From JAFTYO01 sp045613125 (GTDB lineage Bacteria > Pseudomonadota > Alphaproteobacteria > RF32 > CAG-239): DNA of 14,881 bases. Under the pieces are notes generated by a model. The model did not search any database. It saw only the letters and a program-made list of their open reading frames with translations, and was not told the origin of the DNA. The position numbers and the translations under genes were made by a program. This document shows positions 14,463-14,881 of the stretch, piece by piece (the first letter of the stretch is position 1; each line of letters begins with the position of its first letter). Location of the stretch: contig JAZLAM010000007.1 of the NCBI GenBank assembly GCA_045613125.1, positions 1 through 14,881 of the forward strand, given 5' to 3'.

Positions 14463-14496
14463 AAAAAAAGACACTGTAATTTTTGATTACAATGTC
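14463..14496 (-). terminator. Terminator-like hairpin in the leader before the first gene
   Basis: On the minus strand GACATTGTAAT pairs with ATTACAGTGTC (11 bp, one G-U pair, five-base loop CAAAA) and is followed by TTTTTTT. No gene lies between it and the promoter at 14615-14643, so it is not ending a gene. It may be an attenuator, an antitermination target or an RNA-stability/processing element. A second AT-only inverted repeat (AGGATATTTTTATCTT) follows at about 14436-14452. Confidence 0.7.
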
Positions 14497-14563
14497 TATC
14501 ACAAACGAATTTCGCTATTTTACTTATTTTGTTACGTCTTTTTCACAAAAATGTCCAGCATTT

Positions 14564-14613
14564 TTTTGTCCTATTTTGTATCATAATGTCTTACTCTGTA
14601 TCAAAATGTATCA
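14564..14613 (-). repeat. Five 10-bp-phased repeats, candidate operator
   Basis: On the minus strand, immediately after the TATAAT box, five consecutive 10-base units read TGATACATTT, TGATACAGAG, TAAGACATTA, TGATACAAAA and TAGGACAAAA. Each has the form T-N-N-N-A-C-A plus three bases, and three share TGATACA exactly. The 10-bp period puts every unit on the same face of the helix. The array covers the expected start point, as an operator would. It is also within the transcript, so an RNA-level role is possible. Confidence 0.72.
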
Positions 14614-14614
14614 C

Positions 14615-14643
14615 ATTATAAACTCAAAAAATTATCCAGTCTA
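14615..14643 (-). promoter_or_regulatory. Candidate promoter of the phage-like block
   Basis: On the minus strand TAGACT (14638-14643), a 17-base spacer and a perfect TATAAT (14615-14620). The -35 box matches TTGACA at four of six positions, so an activator or the adjoining repeat array may control it. It points into the block, about 210 bases before the first gene, and is the best promoter I see in the 316-base gap between the first phage gene and the right autotransporter. Confidence 0.6.
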
Positions 14644-14670
14644 ACCAGAGGTTTTTAATAACCCCCAAAA

Positions 14671-14694
14671 GGCGAGAAAATTCTCGCCTTTTTT
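14671..14694. terminator. Palindromic terminator between the phage block and the right autotransporter
   Basis: GGCGAGAAAATTCTCGCC (14671-14688) is a perfect palindrome with an 8-bp stem. T residues follow on the plus strand (TTTTTT) and on the minus strand (TTTT after the stem), so it can act in both directions. It lies 19 bases beyond the stop of the right autotransporter gene and should end that transcript before it enters the phage block. Confidence 0.82.
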
Positions 14695-14712
14695 GCTGTT
14701 TTGAGTTCTTGC

Positions 14713-14880
14713 TTAGAAATCAAGTTTTAAACCGAGGTTTACATTCCAGCCCTCACGACCTCCGTCACGACGGGTAAGTTCAACGTAACCGGATTTATCT
14801 GCCCAGTTCTTTTCAACTCCAAAGCCATATTCTACATATGGTTTTGCACTCATTTCTTCTAACAATACATCATCTGCCTT
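14713..14880 (-). CDS. Autotransporter C-terminal beta-barrel, 5' partial
   Basis: The last 55 codons of a gene that enters from beyond the right edge. The translation includes KPYVEYGFGVEKNWADKSGY, then VELTRRDGGREGWN and the end NVNLGLKLDF. The GWN-x-N-x-G-L-x-L-x-F end, the charged loop with RDGGREG and the terminal Phe are typical of the last strands of autotransporter barrels. Its barrel end resembles that of the left flanking autotransporter (GLGLKLNW) in pattern only. It is read as a host gene. The stop is TAA at 14713-14715. Confidence 0.9.
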   Translation of the reverse strand, partial: KADDVLLEEMSAKPYVEYGFGVEKNWADKSGYVELTRRDGGREGWNVNLGLKLDF

Positions 14881-14881
14881 A

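Noticed and set aside
1082..14635. Possible att-like direct repeat: TATCACAT followed by TCAAAAAA near both ends of the block (1082-1101 and 14609-14635)
   Set aside because: The two parts are spaced differently on each side, the region is AT-rich, and no integrase or tRNA target is present. Chance similarity is likely, though comparison with an empty site would settle it.

Overview
The window holds a compact, AT-rich, short-tailed-phage (podovirus-like) virion and lysis locus. All of its genes lie on the minus strand, and two chromosomal autotransporter genes converge on it, one from each side (left: 2-1030 on plus, 5' end cut by the window; right: 14713-14880 on minus, 5' end cut). Autotransporter barrels, an i-spanin/lipoprotein o-spanin pair and a T4-type lysozyme all indicate a Gram-negative host. 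The base composition and housekeeping-type promoters would suit a low-GC (possibly gut-associated) proteobacterium, but I cannot name the organism.

Layout in transcription order (right to left). A promoter with a perfect TATAAT and five 10-bp-phased repeats (14564-14643) is followed by a leader with a terminator-like hairpin (14463-14496). Next comes a chimeric protein with an L,D-transpeptidase/DUF2778-like C-terminus (13656-14396), then two paralogous three-helix membrane proteins (13150-13476, 12793-13122) that have their own sigma70-type promoter (13511-13539). The head genes follow: portal (10901-12685), a small protein (10695-10898), scaffold (9704-10690), major capsid (8745-9674) and an ejection-like protein (7977-8684). 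Then comes a second chimeric protein with the same N-terminus but another C-terminus (7101-7874), a 47-residue hydrophobic protein overlapping its 3' end (6974-7117), a 78-residue unknown, a head-tail adaptor (5949-6617), a tail hub/nozzle (4350-5939), a small-terminase-like 70-mer, a GNAT-like protein, an 18-codon remnant of the same chimeric N-terminus (3617-3670), the tail fibre (2380-3507) and a five-gene lysis cassette (1098-2351).

Three things stand out. First, no terminase large subunit, integrase, repressor or replication gene is visible, although head, tail, fibre and lysis genes are all intact. Second, two full-length proteins and one remnant share an N-terminal module of about 76 residues joined to unrelated C-terminal domains, one of them peptidoglycan-active by motif. 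Both full-length copies are followed by small membrane proteins that could be immunity factors, and one of those sets has its own housekeeping-like promoter. Third, many genes are preceded by a stereotyped hairpin, U-run and GAAAGGA-type ribosome site. My inference is a lysogenic or domesticated podovirus-like particle that packages modular effector proteins. An ordinary prophage with its missing genes elsewhere, or a decaying prophage, is the main alternative.
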